A stretch of 50,871 nucleotides of DNA from Pseudomonadota bacterium (lineage in GTDB: Bacteria > Pseudomonadota > Alphaproteobacteria > Acetobacterales > Acetobacteraceae), in assembly GCA_021845595.1 (NCBI GenBank), contig JAJZVV010000017.1, positions 1 through 50,871 of the forward strand, given 5' to 3'. Shown one piece after another: positions 24,383-33,435 of the stretch. Under the pieces are notes generated by a model. The model worked only from the letters and a program-made list of their open reading frames with translations, was not told where the DNA came from and did not search any database. Within the stretch, counting starts at the first letter, position 1, and every line of letters starts with the position of its first letter. The position numbers and the translations under genes are program-made.

Positions 24383-25948
24383 TCAATGCGCGTTGGCCGC
24401 GGCCGGCGCCGGAGCCCCGACCTTGCGCATCAATGGCACCAACAGGGTCGCAAGAATGAAGGCCAGCATGATGATGCGGAAGGCATCGGCAAAGGCAAGC
24501 GTTGCGGCTTCGCGATAGGCGAGGTGCCAAAGCTGGCGGAGCGATGTCGAATTCGCCGGCCCGAGCAGGCCGGGCATGGCGCCGTAGCGCGCGGCCACGC
24601 CTTGCAGCAGCCGGCCCGTCGCTCCGCTCGCCGGCGTCAGATGCGCGGCGATGTGTTGAAAATGCAGGTTGGTGCGGTCGTTGATGATCGCGGCACTCAC
24701 CGCGATGCCGACTGCGCCGCCAAGATTGCGCATCATGTTGAAGAGCCCGCTCGCGTATTTCAGCCGCGCTGCCGGCAAGCTGCCAAGGCCAAGTGTCACG
24801 CTCGGCGCCACCGCAAACACCTGCGGGAAGCCGCGCAGCAATTGGGGCACGAGCAACTGGTCGCTGCCCCAGTCATGCGTGATAAGGCTGTAGCTCCATA
24901 GCGAGATGCCGAAGCAGGCCAGTCCGAACATCATCAGCCAGCGCGTGTCGATGCGGCGCGCCAGAAAAACGTAGACCGGCGTGCCGATGAGCGAGGCCGC
25001 CCCGAGCGAGAAGATCGCGAGCCCGGTCTGCCACGCGCTGAACCCGCGCACATAGCCGAGAAACAGTGGCGTCAGATAAATCGTGGCGAAGATGCCGATC
25101 CCGGTGACAAAGGACAGAAGGCAGCCGAGCGCGAAATTTCGATCGCCGAACGCGCGCAGATCGACCACTGGGTTGCGATAAGTCAAGCTACGTACGGCGA
25201 ATAGCGCCAGGGACGCGGCGGCGATCCAGGCGCAGAGGCGGATCGTCAGATTGTCGAACCAATTCCATCGCGTGCCTTCCTCCAACACGTATTCCAGCGT
25301 GCCGAGGCCCGTCGCTAACAGCAGGATGCCGGGATAGTCGGCGCCGCGCAGCAGCCGGAGATCCGGCTTGTCGATGCGGACCAAGAGCGGCACCGTCACC
25401 GTGAGGGCGAGGCCCGGGAGCAGGTTGACGTAAAACAGCCAATGCCAGTTCAGCGTATCCGTGATCCAGCCGCCGATGATCGGCCCGAGCGTCGGCGCCG
25501 TCGAGGCGATGGTGCCGATCACTGCCGCCGAATAGACCCGCCGCGACCCCTGGAAGTAATGGAACGATGAGGTGAACACGGTCGGGATCATCGACGCGCC
25601 GAGCAGCCCCTGCAGGGCACGGAAGAGGATCATGCTTTGGATGTCCCAGGCGAGGCCGCAGAGCATGCTGGCAAGCGTGAACCCGGCGGCCGAAGCGGCG
25701 AACAGCCAGCGCGTGGAAAATACCCGGGTCAGCCAGCCCGACAGCGGGATCACAATGATCTCGGCGATCAGATAGGCGGTCTGCACCCAACTGATCTCGT
25801 CCTGGGCCGCCGACAGGCCGCCACCGATATCCTGCAGCGAGGAGGCGACGATCTGGATGTCGAGCAGGGCTACGAACATGCCAACGCACATCACCGCGAA
25901 GGGCAGGATGCTCGGATTGGCGGCGGCCGGCGGCGCCGGGTGGGTCAT
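24383..25948 (-). CDS. emrB: DHA2-family MFS multidrug efflux transporter (EmrB-like)
   Basis: A 521-residue, roughly 14-helix major-facilitator protein of the EmrB/QacA type: FVALLDIQIVASSLQDIGGGLSAAQDEISWVQTAYLIAE (motif D1 region) and RALQGLLGASMIPTVFTSSFHYF, with APTLGPIIGGWIT as the antiporter motif C. It would expel toxic lipophilic compounds by H+ antiport through a tripartite pump with the adjacent HlyD-type protein. Its ATG overlaps the emrA stop (ATGA). No outer-membrane TolC gene is adjacent. Substrate is unknown. Confidence 0.94.
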   Translation of the reverse strand: MTHPAPPAAANPSILPFAVMCVGMFVALLDIQIVASSLQDIGGGLSAAQDEISWVQTAYLIAEIIVIPLSGWLTRVFSTRWLFAASAAGFTLASMLCGLAWDIQSMILFRALQGLLGASMIPTVFTSSFHYFQGSRRVYSAAVIGTIASTAPTLGPIIGGWITDTLNWHWLFYVNLLPGLALTVTVPLLVRIDKPDLRLLRGADYPGILLLATGLGTLEYVLEEGTRWNWFDNLTIRLCAWIAAASLALFAVRSLTYRNPVVDLRAFGDRNFALGCLLSFVTGIGIFATIYLTPLFLGYVRGFSAWQTGLAIFSLGAASLIGTPVYVFLARRIDTRWLMMFGLACFGISLWSYSLITHDWGSDQLLVPQLLRGFPQVFAVAPSVTLGLGSLPAARLKYASGLFNMMRNLGGAVGIAVSAAIINDRTNLHFQHIAAHLTPASGATGRLLQGVAARYGAMPGLLGPANSTSLRQLWHLAYREAATLAFADAFRIIMLAFILATLLVPLMRKVGAPAPAAANAH

Positions 25949-27054
25949 GGCGCGCGGCGTCTGTCTGGACGCCGATCTGCGCGCGTGTCCACGCTGGCGG
26001 TCGTCGAGAGCCCGGGGCGCAATTGGTCGAGCATGTCTTCACCACCGGCCAGCACGATGCGCACCGGCACGCGCTGCACGATTTTTGTAAAATTCCCGGT
26101 GGCGTTCTCTGGCGGGATGATGCTGAACACGGCGCCGGTGCCCGGAGCGAGGCTCGCGACATGGCCGTGGAAGACATGCCCAGGCATCACGTCAGCGACC
26201 ACGGTTACGGCATCACCGGGCTTGATGCGGGCCAACTGATCTTCCTTGAAATTCGCGTCCACCCAGAGGCCAGCGGCCGGAATGACGGAGAGCAGATAGC
26301 TGCCGGCGGTCACATAGGCGCCGACTTGCGCCGCGCGGTTGCCGGCATAGCCGGCGATAGGGGCGCGCAGATCAGTGTAGGAGAGATTGAGCCGGGCGGT
26401 TTGCACATCGGCATCGGCCTGGGCCTTGGCGGCCTCGGCCTCGGCGATATTAGCTTCCAGAACGGCCAGTTTCTGGCGGCCGGCGTCCAGCGCCGCCATG
26501 GCGGCGGCAACGGTGGAGCGCGCTTCTTGCTCCAGCGTTGCGCTGCGCTGTGCATCTTGACGAGATCCGGCGTTGGTGCGGGCAAGCGCGCGATAGCGAT
26601 CGGCGTCCACGGCATTGAAGTCCGCCCGCGCGCGGCGGCCGGTGAGGTCGGCCTCCTGCTGGCGGATTTCTGCTTGCTGAAGTGGAATCTGTGCCTGAAG
26701 GCTGGCGAGCGCCGCCTGCCGCGCCGTGCGGACGGCCTCGGCATGGTCCAAGGCGGCCTGGAAATCGCGTGGATCGAGGCGAACAAGGATCTGGCCGACT
26801 TCGACACGCTGGTTGTCGGCGACCAGCACCTGCTGCACGAAGCCGCTGACGTGCGGCGCCACTGGGGTGATGTTGGCACCGACATAGGCGTCGTCGGTGC
26901 TCTCGATGAAGCGCCCTTCAGTCCACCAATCATGGCCGTAGCGCGCCGCGCCGAGCGCCACGAGCAGGGCCGCGCCGACCAGGGCGGCCGTCTGGAACCG
27001 CGGCCGCAGCCGGCCGGTTATCGCGGCCGGGGTACGTTCGACAAGGTCGCTCAT
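25945..27054 (-). CDS. emrA: HlyD/EmrA-family membrane fusion protein
   Basis: A 369-residue periplasmic adaptor. One N-terminal membrane anchor (about residues 24-42) is followed by the biotinyl-lipoyl half motif (STDDAYVGANITPVAPHVSGFVQQVLVADNQRVEVGQILVRLD), a long coiled-coil hairpin rich in Ala/Gln/Glu (about residues 95-205), the second lipoyl half (LRAPIAGYAGNRAAQVGAYV) and a beta-barrel domain. It links EmrB to an outer-membrane channel. Its start overlaps the hxlR stop and its stop overlaps the emrB start, so the three genes form one coupled operon. Confidence 0.94.
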   Translation of the reverse strand: MSDLVERTPAAITGRLRPRFQTAALVGAALLVALGAARYGHDWWTEGRFIESTDDAYVGANITPVAPHVSGFVQQVLVADNQRVEVGQILVRLDPRDFQAALDHAEAVRTARQAALASLQAQIPLQQAEIRQQEADLTGRRARADFNAVDADRYRALARTNAGSRQDAQRSATLEQEARSTVAAAMAALDAGRQKLAVLEANIAEAEAAKAQADADVQTARLNLSYTDLRAPIAGYAGNRAAQVGAYVTAGSYLLSVIPAAGLWVDANFKEDQLARIKPGDAVTVVADVMPGHVFHGHVASLAPGTGAVFSIIPPENATGNFTKIVQRVPVRIVLAGGEDMLDQLRPGLSTTASVDTRADRRPDRRRAP

Positions 27055-27545
27055 GGTATGCGTCCCGCGCCGCCGCTGTGACGCTGGCGGGTGCTCTCGT
27101 CAGCCGCGGGGCCGGGGGCGGTGCGGAATGCCGGCGCGGCGAGCGGGCGGCCGGTGTGCCGGTCCACCATGAGCGGCTCCGCCTCGGCGCCGGTCGCGCT
27201 GTCGATCAGGACGACGCTCTTGCCTTCCGGCGCGAAGTGCGCATTGCCCCAGGCGAGGAGCGCCCATAGCACCGGACGGAAGTCGCGCCCGCGCTCGGTC
27301 AGCACGTATTCGTAGCGTGGTGGCCGCTCGCAGTAGCGTCGGCGTTCCAGTACGCCGGCCTTGACCAGTGCGCCGAGCCGGCGCGCCAGCATGTTGGGAG
27401 CGATGTCCAGACTCTTCTGGAACTGCTCGAAACGCGTGAGGCCCTGGAAGGCATCGCGCAGGATCAAGATGCTCCACCACTCGCCGACCCGCTCAAGGCT
27501 GCGGGCGATCGGACATTGCATGTTGCCGTAGCTCTTACGCTGCAT
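27051..27545 (-). CDS. HxlR-family transcriptional regulator
   Basis: A 164-residue winged-helix regulator. The HxlR hallmarks are CPIARSLERVGEWWSILILRDAFQGLTRFEQFQKSLDIAPNMLARRLGALVKAGVLERRRYCERPPRYEYVLTERGRDFRPVL-type residues: the conserved early Cys, GEWWSILILRDA, the recognition helix and the beta-wing RPPRYEY. It is first in the operon with emrA-emrB and probably represses it until a thiol-reactive or aromatic compound is present, as for many HxlR proteins (inference). A palindrome overlapping its promoter is the likely operator. The last 30 residues are a disordered Gly/Arg tail. Confidence 0.92.
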   Translation of the reverse strand: MQRKSYGNMQCPIARSLERVGEWWSILILRDAFQGLTRFEQFQKSLDIAPNMLARRLGALVKAGVLERRRYCERPPRYEYVLTERGRDFRPVLWALLAWGNAHFAPEGKSVVLIDSATGAEAEPLMVDRHTGRPLAAPAFRTAPGPAADESTRQRHSGGAGRIP

Positions 27546-27574
27546 GGCCGCACCGAGTGACTCTCATAATGCTA

Positions 27575-27604
27575 GTTATACGGACGTTGCTTGCATCATG
27601 CAAG
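27575..27604 (-). promoter_or_regulatory. Promoter and palindromic operator of the hxlR-emrAB operon
   Basis: On the minus strand TTGCAT (27603-27598) and TATAAC (27580-27575) are spaced by exactly 17 bp, a good sigma-70 promoter, with the -10 box 29 bp upstream of the hxlR ATG. The -35 hexamer lies within the perfect 15-bp palindrome CTTGCAT-C-ATGCAAG (27590-27604), so a bound repressor would block RNA polymerase. HxlR is the obvious candidate ligand. Confidence 0.75.
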
Positions 27605-27699
27605 TGATATCGACGCATACTGAGCGGCCAGAGATCTGCTACGGGCCGATGCCGCTTCGCACCGGCGAAGCTCGACGCCCACGGCGGCGCGACGAGACG

Positions 27700-28434
27700 T
27701 CAGGCCGGAGTTCGTCGGAGCTGATACGGTGGACGCCCTCGCGCGCGGGATCGACGGTCAACCACCGCGCCCTGACCGATGCGATGATCGACAGCCGCGA
27801 CTTCATCGCCGCCAAGCGGAAGGTCCTGGAACTCCTTGGGGTGGAACGCCCGCACCTTGTTCTTGATCTCCTCGATGCGCTTGGCGTCGCCCCAGTCGGA
27901 TGCCTTGGCTATCTCGTTGATCTGGACGAAATCGCCCGGGAAGCCCGGGACCAGCTTGAACACGGCGGTGAAGCGGGTGTTGTGCGCGATGAAGAACTCG
28001 CCCCCGATCGCGCGTATGTAGCTCTCGCCCTGGTAATAGTCCTTGACGTTGATATCGACGCCTTCGGCCTTGCGCTCGACGACCAGGACCGGCGTATTGT
28101 TGTTAGCCTTCTTTTCGGGCGTCTCCCAGATAACGATATCGGCGCGAGGGCTCTTGTGGCTGTGCTGGGTCCGCCGCTCCTGATCTATCTGCGCCAGCGA
28201 ATAACCGTAGTGGTCGATCAGATGGCGGATGAAGGTCTGCCGGACGATCTCCTCCGACTTCGCGGAGACGTCCCGCCATTCTCCACGCAAGGGAATCCAG
28301 AGCCAGTTGCCTTCGCGGTGAAGCGAGTCGTGTGCAGCTGGGACAGGTGTTGACGGCTTGGTTCTAGAGCAACCTCCGATCTGATTGAGCCGTTCCGGCT
28401 CGATCAGATCGGAGATAAGTTGCTCTAGACTCAT
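27700..28434 (-). CDS. Truncated restriction-methylase-type protein (HsdR_N-like nuclease domain)
   Basis: A 244-residue open frame. Residues 24-205 resemble the N-terminal nuclease domain of combined restriction-methylation (N-6 DNA methylase) proteins: SRTKPSTPVPAAHDSLHREGN, VRQTFIRHLIDHYGYSLAQIDQERRTQH, then the PD-(D/E)xK core RADIVIWETPEKK...TPVLVVERKAEGVDINVKDYYQGESYIRA. In full-length relatives the sequence continues after RAFxxKEFQDL into a methylase domain; here it switches to an unrelated Arg-rich tail and ends. Residues 3-24 are encoded by one complete palindromic element, and the start codon lies between two such elements without a ribosome-binding site. Probably a gene remnant; expression doubtful. 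Confidence 0.65.
   Translation of the reverse strand: MSLEQLISDLIEPERLNQIGGCSRTKPSTPVPAAHDSLHREGNWLWIPLRGEWRDVSAKSEEIVRQTFIRHLIDHYGYSLAQIDQERRTQHSHKSPRADIVIWETPEKKANNNTPVLVVERKAEGVDINVKDYYQGESYIRAIGGEFFIAHNTRFTAVFKLVPGFPGDFVQINEIAKASDWGDAKRIEEIKNKVRAFHPKEFQDLPLGGDEVAAVDHRIGQGAVVDRRSRARGRPPYQLRRTPA
28364..28428. repeat. 65-bp palindromic element (CTAGAGCA type)
   Basis: Left arm CTAGAGCAAC + CTCCGATCTGATTGAGCCG, loop TTC, right arm complementary with one mismatch and a 4-base bulge (ATAA). It begins and ends with CTAGAG/CTCTAG. It lies inside the 5' coding part of the truncated restriction gene. It has the appearance of a REP/MITE-like palindromic unit; mobility is inferred. Confidence 0.8.
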
Positions 28435-28440
28435 AGGTTT

Positions 28441-28493
28441 CTAGAGCACGACCGTCCGACCGGATGATTCCATCAGGTCGGACCGTGCTCTAG
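28441..28493. repeat. 53-bp palindromic element (CTAGAGCA type)
   Basis: Arms CTAGAGCACG-(ACC)-GTCCGACC and GGTCGGAC-CGTGCTCTAG, with an inner GATG-ATTC-CATC stem-loop. The outer ends and the position of the bulge (after 10 bp) match the neighbouring 65-bp palindrome although the inner sequences differ, suggesting one family of elements or one processing enzyme. Confidence 0.8.
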
Positions 28494-28630
28494 TGTTACG
28501 TACCAAATCCGTCAGCAAACTTCTTCCCCGGCTACACGGTGCGCATACCGCGACGGCACTGGACGGCTGGCACGTTGGCTATCACCGCGCGAGACCGGAG
28601 GCGCCGCCGGGCAGCAGTAGGCAAAGACCT

Positions 28631-28922
28631 TCAGGCGGCGGACGCGGGCTCGGGATGAACACGGCAGCCAAATGCCCGAACGGCTTTCAGGACGGTCGCG
28701 AACTCCGGGTTCCCGCCGCTGCTCAGCGCCTCGTTGATAGCCGCCGGGTCAAGCCGGTCTCCTCGGCGGGACGAGACATGCCGCGAGCGCGCGCAATGAC
28801 GCGCAGCGCGTCGGCGATCTCGCCGGCGTCGGCATCCGCGAAGGCGCCGTCGAGATAGGCAACAGCGCTTCGGGACTATCCAGGTAGGCGGCTGGATCGA
28901 ACGGCCGCGTCTCGACGGTCAG
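28631..28922 (-). pseudogene. HigA-type addiction-module antitoxin, two frameshifts
   Basis: Three reading-frame pieces reconstruct an addiction-module antidote protein: TVETRPFDPAAYLDSPEA, then AVAYLDGAFADADAGEIADALRVIARARGMSRPAEETG, then LDPAAINEALSSGGNPEFATVLKAVRAFGCRV. One base is missing near 28868 and another near 28756, and the expected ATG reads CTG. The middle piece carries the HTH region typical of the family. No HigB-type toxin was found upstream; the SDR gene follows immediately. The gene is non-functional as written; sequencing error at two sites is the alternative. Confidence 0.8.
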
Positions 28923-28960
28923 TAATACGTCCTTCCCCAGATCCCCCGCTCGCCCCACCC

Positions 28961-29698
28961 TCACACATGCTGCCCACCATTGATGTGGACTTCGGCGCCG
29001 TTGACGTAGGTTGCCGCGGTGCAGAGGAAGAAGATCGTCTCCGCCACCTCGGCCGGGCTGCCGAGGCGCTGCATCGGGATCTCGGCCCGGACGATCTCGT
29101 CGGTGCCGGGCGAGAGCATCGAGGTTTCGATCTCGCCCGGGGCGATCGCGTTCACGCGCACACCGTGGCGCCCGAAATCATGCGCCATTTCCCGCGTCAG
29201 CGCCGCCAGCGCCGCCTTGGAACAGGCGTAGGCGGCGCCGGCGAAGGGGTGGACGCGGGTGCCGGCGATCGAAGTGACATTGACGATGGAGCCGCCGGCG
29301 CGGCGGAGCTCCTCGAACAGGCCGCGGCCGAGCAGCGCGATCGAGAAGAAATTGACCCGGAACACCTGCCGCCACAGCAGCGAATCGGTGGCCAGCACGC
29401 CGAGCCGCGCGCCGCCCGGCCCTTTGGGCGAGATGGCGGCGTTGTTCACCAATGCGTCGAGCCGGCCGCCGTCGAGGCGCTCGCGGATATTGGCGATCAC
29501 CGTATCGAGCGATTCGAGGTCGGCGAGGTCCGCCTGGACGTGGTTCCCCTCCCCGCCGGGCCAGGGGCATTTGTCCGAGAAGGGCTGGCGCGAGACGGTC
29601 AGCACCCGCCAACCGGCGGCGGCGAAGCGTTTCACCGTGGCATGGCCGATCCCTCGGCTCGCCCCGGTCAGCAGTAAGGTGCGGCGCGGTGCGTCCAT
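28961..29698 (-). CDS. SDR-family oxidoreductase
   Basis: A 245-residue short-chain dehydrogenase/reductase. The Rossmann NAD(P) motif is LTGASRGIGHATVKRFA (TGxxxGIG), NNAA is present (LDALVNNAAIS), the catalytic Ser lies in VNVTSIAGTRVH, and the active site is YACSK; the NAIAPGEIETSM and YVNGAEVHINGG segments follow. Substrate unknown. It begins 24 bp after the ppx stop and is probably the last gene of the leftward ppk-ppx operon. It marks the right edge of the plasticity region. Confidence 0.92.
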   Translation of the reverse strand: MDAPRRTLLLTGASRGIGHATVKRFAAAGWRVLTVSRQPFSDKCPWPGGEGNHVQADLADLESLDTVIANIRERLDGGRLDALVNNAAISPKGPGGARLGVLATDSLLWRQVFRVNFFSIALLGRGLFEELRRAGGSIVNVTSIAGTRVHPFAGAAYACSKAALAALTREMAHDFGRHGVRVNAIAPGEIETSMLSPGTDEIVRAEIPMQRLGSPAEVAETIFFLCTAATYVNGAEVHINGGQHV

Positions 29699-29722
29699 CG
29701 TTCGGGTCCCCGATATTGCCGT

Positions 29723-31213
29723 TCAGCCGGCCTCGGCCGTTGCCTCCAGCCCGCGGGCCTGCGCCAGCCGGTCGAGCCGGCGCAGCACCGCCTCTCCGGC
29801 GAAAACGCCGGAATTTTCCGCCAGCCGCAGCACCAGCTGCCGCGGCGTGACGACGAGCGCGGTGCCGGCGAGCAGGTCCGGGGTTCCCGCCGAGAGTGTA
29901 TAGGCCAGCCGCAGCGCCCGCCCGAGCCCCTCGGCGCGATGCGTCGCCGAGACGTCGAGCAGCAGACGGGCCGGAGCCAGGAATGGCGCATCCGGCTCGC
30001 TCTCGTAGCGCAGCGCGACGGCGAGGGCGAGGAAGGCGCGGGCGTGGTGGTCGAGCCCAACGCCGGGCTGCCGCAGGATGCGGAAAAACGACTGCTCGGC
30101 ACGGTATTCCGGGTGGTCGTGGCTGCCGATGTCGGAGAGCAGGCAGACCGCCTCGCGCAGCCGGCGCAGCTCGGCGCTTTCGTCGGGGAACAGGGGCTCG
30201 GTCCAGCGCAGCAGTGCGCCGGGCAGGGCCGGGTCGCGCCCGTGCCGCGCGGCCATCTCGCGCGCGGCGGCGAGCATCGGATCCTCGGCGCGAACCGCCG
30301 CTGGCATGCGGTTGAGGAACCAGCCCTCGCGCAGCCCGTTGGCGCTGAACACCACGCGCCGCGGCGCTGCCGCGCGCAGCAGCCGGCGCAGCACCACGGC
30401 GGCGAATGGCAGGTCCTCGATGCGCCGGCGCGCGACACCGGGCAGGCGTTCCAGCGCGCGCCGCCCGGCACCCGCGATCACCCCGGCGAGGTCGCGCGCC
30501 TCCTCGCGGCGGATGGTGTAGTGATGGACGATCGCCAGCGGGTAACCGGTCTGCGCCATGTGAACCCGCGCCAGCGCGCGCCAAGCGCCGCCGACGAGAT
30601 AGAGATCGCGGTCCTCGCCTTCGCCCAGCCAGGACACGCCCGCCAGCTCCGCTTCCGCGATCGCCCGCGCGCGCAGCACGTCGCCGCCGGCCCGCTCGGC
30701 CAGGCGAATGACGCCGAGGCGGAGCGTCTGCACGGCGCGGGCACTGCCGGTGGCCAGCCGCACCACTTCCAGCGAGCCGCCGCCGATATCGGCGAGAATG
30801 CCATCGGCGGAGGGAATGCCGCATAGCACCCCGGCCGCCGAAAGGGTCGCCTCCTCGGCGCCGGAGAGCACGCGCATCGGCAACTCCGGCATCTCGGCGC
30901 GGATCCGCTCGACGAAGTCCGGACCGTTCACCGCCTCCCGCACCGCGGAGGTCGCCAGCGCCTCCACCGTGCCAGCCCCCATGGCGCGGGCCACGGCGTG
31001 GTAGCGGCGCAGCACGGTCAGCGCCTGCGCCATCGCCTCCTCGTCCATCCGCCCGCTGACGGCCAGCCCGCGGCCGAGGCGCAGCACCGCCTTCTCGTTG
31101 AAGATGGGCAGCGGATTGCGCGCCTGACCCTCGAAAACGACCAGTCGCACCGAGTTGGACCCGACATCGACCACCGCGCAGCGCGGCACCTCGGCGGAGG
31201 GCGTGTAGGGCAT
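29723..31213 (-). CDS. ppx: Exopolyphosphatase (Ppx/GppA family, long form)
   Basis: A 496-residue phosphatase that releases Pi from the ends of polyphosphate. The ASKHA motifs are CAVVDVGSNSVRLVVFEG, ILADIGGGSLEVVRLATG and YLVGGAWRALARVHM. The C-terminal 190 residues (about 305-496) form the HD-like and terminal domains of long Ppx proteins, absent from the short paralogue elsewhere in the window. Here the third motif reads GGAW rather than the common GTSxT-type sequence. It begins 4 bp after ppk, so synthesis and breakdown of polyphosphate are encoded together. Confidence 0.93.
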   Translation of the reverse strand: MPYTPSAEVPRCAVVDVGSNSVRLVVFEGQARNPLPIFNEKAVLRLGRGLAVSGRMDEEAMAQALTVLRRYHAVARAMGAGTVEALATSAVREAVNGPDFVERIRAEMPELPMRVLSGAEEATLSAAGVLCGIPSADGILADIGGGSLEVVRLATGSARAVQTLRLGVIRLAERAGGDVLRARAIAEAELAGVSWLGEGEDRDLYLVGGAWRALARVHMAQTGYPLAIVHHYTIRREEARDLAGVIAGAGRRALERLPGVARRRIEDLPFAAVVLRRLLRAAAPRRVVFSANGLREGWFLNRMPAAVRAEDPMLAAAREMAARHGRDPALPGALLRWTEPLFPDESAELRRLREAVCLLSDIGSHDHPEYRAEQSFFRILRQPGVGLDHHARAFLALAVALRYESEPDAPFLAPARLLLDVSATHRAEGLGRALRLAYTLSAGTPDLLAGTALVVTPRQLVLRLAENSGVFAGEAVLRRLDRLAQARGLEATAEAG

Positions 31214-31217
31214 CGGC

Positions 31218-33425
31218 TCAGTCCTGCGTCAGCCGGTCGGCCCGCCGCAGCGCCAGTGCCGCGTCCACGCCGGGCCCGTGCAGCGCCGATCCGCGCCCGG
31301 ACAGCGATGGGTTGGTCATGAAATATTCGTGTGCCGAGAAAGGCTTGCGCCCCGCCTGCACGCGCCGCCAGGTGCCGTCGGCGAGCAGTTCCCACGATTG
31401 CACCGAGTCGCGGAGATTGGTCGCCATGATCTGGTCGAGAACCTGGGCATGGACGGTGGGGTTGTGGATCGGCACCAGGGTTTCCACGCGCCAGTCCATG
31501 TTCCGCTCCATCCAGTCGGCCGAGCTGATGAACACCTTGGCGTGACGGTTGGGCAGGGCGTGGCCGTTGCCGAAGACGCAGATGCGGCTGTGTTCGAGGA
31601 AGCGGCCGACGATGGATTTGACGCGGATGGTCTCGGACAGTCCGGGCACGCCGGGACGCAGACAGCAGATCCCGCGCACCACGGCCATGATCTTCACCCC
31701 CGCGCGCGAGGCCTCGTAGAGCTTGTCGATCAGCACGCGATCGACCAGGGCGTTGAGCTTCAGCCAGATCGTCGCCGGCTTGCCGGCGCGGGCGAACTGG
31801 ATCTCCTGCTCGATCAGCCCGATCAGCGTCGTGCGCAGGGTGAGGGGGCTGAAGGCGAGCGCGTCCATGCGCGCGGGGGCGGCATAGCCGGTCATGTAAT
31901 TGAACAGCCGCGCCGCATCGCGGGTGAGGTCGGGCTCGCAGGTGAAAAACGACAGGTCGGTGTAGATCCGCGCCGTGATCGGGTGGTAGTTGCCGGTGCC
32001 GAAATGGGCATAGGCGCGCATCGCCGCCCCTTCTCGGCGGACGACGAGCGAGATTTTCGCGTGCGTCTTCAGATCGCGGAACCCGAACACGACCTGCACG
32101 CCGGCGGCTTCGAGCCGGCGCGCCAGGCGGATATTCGCCTCCTCGTCGAAGCGCGCCCGCAGCTCGATCATGGCGGTCACCGACTTGCCGGCCTCCGCGG
32201 CCTCGATCAGCGCCTTGACGATCGGGCTGTCCGACGAGGTGCGGTAGAGCGTCTGTTTCACCGCCACCACGGCGGGGTCGGCTGCCGCCTGGCGGAGGAA
32301 CTGCACCACCACGTCGAAGCTCTCGAACGGATGATGGACGACGATGTCCTTGGCGCGGATGGCGGCGAAGCAGTCGCCGCCGAAATCGCGGATGCGCTCG
32401 GGGAACCGCGGCGTGTAGGGGGCGAACAGCAGGTCCGGCCGGTCATCGACGATGAGCTGGCGCAGGTCGGCGACGCCGAGGATGCCTTGCTGCACCGCCA
32501 CCTCCTCGCGCGGCGCGTCGAGCTCGTCGGCGACCAGCTCGCGCAGATCGTCAGGCATGCCGGCGTTGACCGCGACATGGATGGCGACGCCGCGGCGGCG
32601 GCGCTTCAGCGCGGTCTCATAGGACCGGACCAGATCCTCCGCCTCCTCCTCGAACTCGACATCGGTGTCGCGGATCAACCGGCACAGGCCCTGGCCGGCG
32701 ACGCGGTAGCCGGGGAAAAGCCGGTCCATGAACAGGGCGACGACATCCTCGAGCGCGGCGAAGCGGATGCCTGCCCCCGGCGCCGACGGCAGGCGGATGA
32801 AGCGCTCGATCAGCCCGGGCAGCGGGATCAGCGCGCGCATCGCCCCGCCATCGGCGTCGCGCACCAGCCGCAGCACCATCACCAGCCCCATGTTGGGGAT
32901 GAACGGAAACGGGTGGGCCGGGTCGATCGCCAGCGGCGTCAGCACCGGAAAGACGCGCTCCATGAACCAGGCGTCGAGCCAGCGAAGGTCCTCCGGCGAG
33001 AGGCCGTCGGCGTGCAGGCTCCGGCCCTCCATCAGCGCGATGCCCGCTGCCCGCAGCCGCCGGCACAGATCGAGCCACACCCGCTGCTGCTCGGCGAGCA
33101 CCGTCTGCACGCGCGCGTGGATGGCCTGCAATTGCTGCGCCGGCGTGCGCCCGTCCGGCGCCGGCGTGCTCACGCCGGCCTTGGCCTGGCCGATCAGCCC
33201 GGCAACGCGAACGGAGTAGAACTCGTCGAGGTTGGAGGCGCTGATGGAGAGGAAGCGCACCCGCTCGAGCAGCGGATGGCGCGGGTTTTCGGCCTCTTCG
33301 ACGACGCGCAGGTTGAAGTCCAGCCACGACAGTTCGCGATTGATGAAGCGCGCGGCCTCCTCGCCGGCGACCGTCTCGGCCGCGGCGACGCTGCGCAGAA
33401 GCGCTTTTGGAGCGGTCTCGTCCAT
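31218..33425 (-). CDS. ppk: Polyphosphate kinase 1
   Basis: A 735-residue enzyme that polymerises the gamma-phosphate of ATP into polyphosphate. The N-terminal domain carries [19 protein letters not shown] and [18 protein letters not shown]; the two phospholipase-D-like catalytic domains contain the histidines in [15 protein letters not shown] and [17 protein letters not shown], and the ATP-binding Arg-rich [16 protein letters not shown]. The ATG giving [10 protein letters not shown] yields normal length, whereas the open frame upstream runs into hdaA. It lies 10 bp after hdaA and 4 bp before ppx, in a single operon. Confidence 0.97.
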   Translation of the reverse strand: MDETAPKALLRSVAAAETVAGEEAARFINRELSWLDFNLRVVEEAENPRHPLLERVRFLSISASNLDEFYSVRVAGLIGQAKAGVSTPAPDGRTPAQQLQAIHARVQTVLAEQQRVWLDLCRRLRAAGIALMEGRSLHADGLSPEDLRWLDAWFMERVFPVLTPLAIDPAHPFPFIPNMGLVMVLRLVRDADGGAMRALIPLPGLIERFIRLPSAPGAGIRFAALEDVVALFMDRLFPGYRVAGQGLCRLIRDTDVEFEEEAEDLVRSYETALKRRRRGVAIHVAVNAGMPDDLRELVADELDAPREEVAVQQGILGVADLRQLIVDDRPDLLFAPYTPRFPERIRDFGGDCFAAIRAKDIVVHHPFESFDVVVQFLRQAAADPAVVAVKQTLYRTSSDSPIVKALIEAAEAGKSVTAMIELRARFDEEANIRLARRLEAAGVQVVFGFRDLKTHAKISLVVRREGAAMRAYAHFGTGNYHPITARIYTDLSFFTCEPDLTRDAARLFNYMTGYAAPARMDALAFSPLTLRTTLIGLIEQEIQFARAGKPATIWLKLNALVDRVLIDKLYEASRAGVKIMAVVRGICCLRPGVPGLSETIRVKSIVGRFLEHSRICVFGNGHALPNRHAKVFISSADWMERNMDWRVETLVPIHNPTVHAQVLDQIMATNLRDSVQSWELLADGTWRRVQAGRKPFSAHEYFMTNPSLSGRGSALHGPGVDAALALRRADRLTQD

Positions 33426-33435
33426 GCGGCGCAGT

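Larger units (their letters stand above)
22612..28960. other. Plasticity region beside tRNA-Ser
   Basis: Between the tRNA-Ser gene and the SDR gene of the ppk operon lie an orphan antitoxin-like regulator, an IS3 remnant, an exported unknown protein, an efflux operon, a truncated restriction-methylase gene, two large palindromes and a HigA pseudogene. The mixture of decayed mobile and defence-type genes suggests repeated insertion and deletion. I found no integrase and no second copy of the tRNA 3' end inside the window, so a single classical tRNA island is not demonstrated. Confidence 0.6.
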
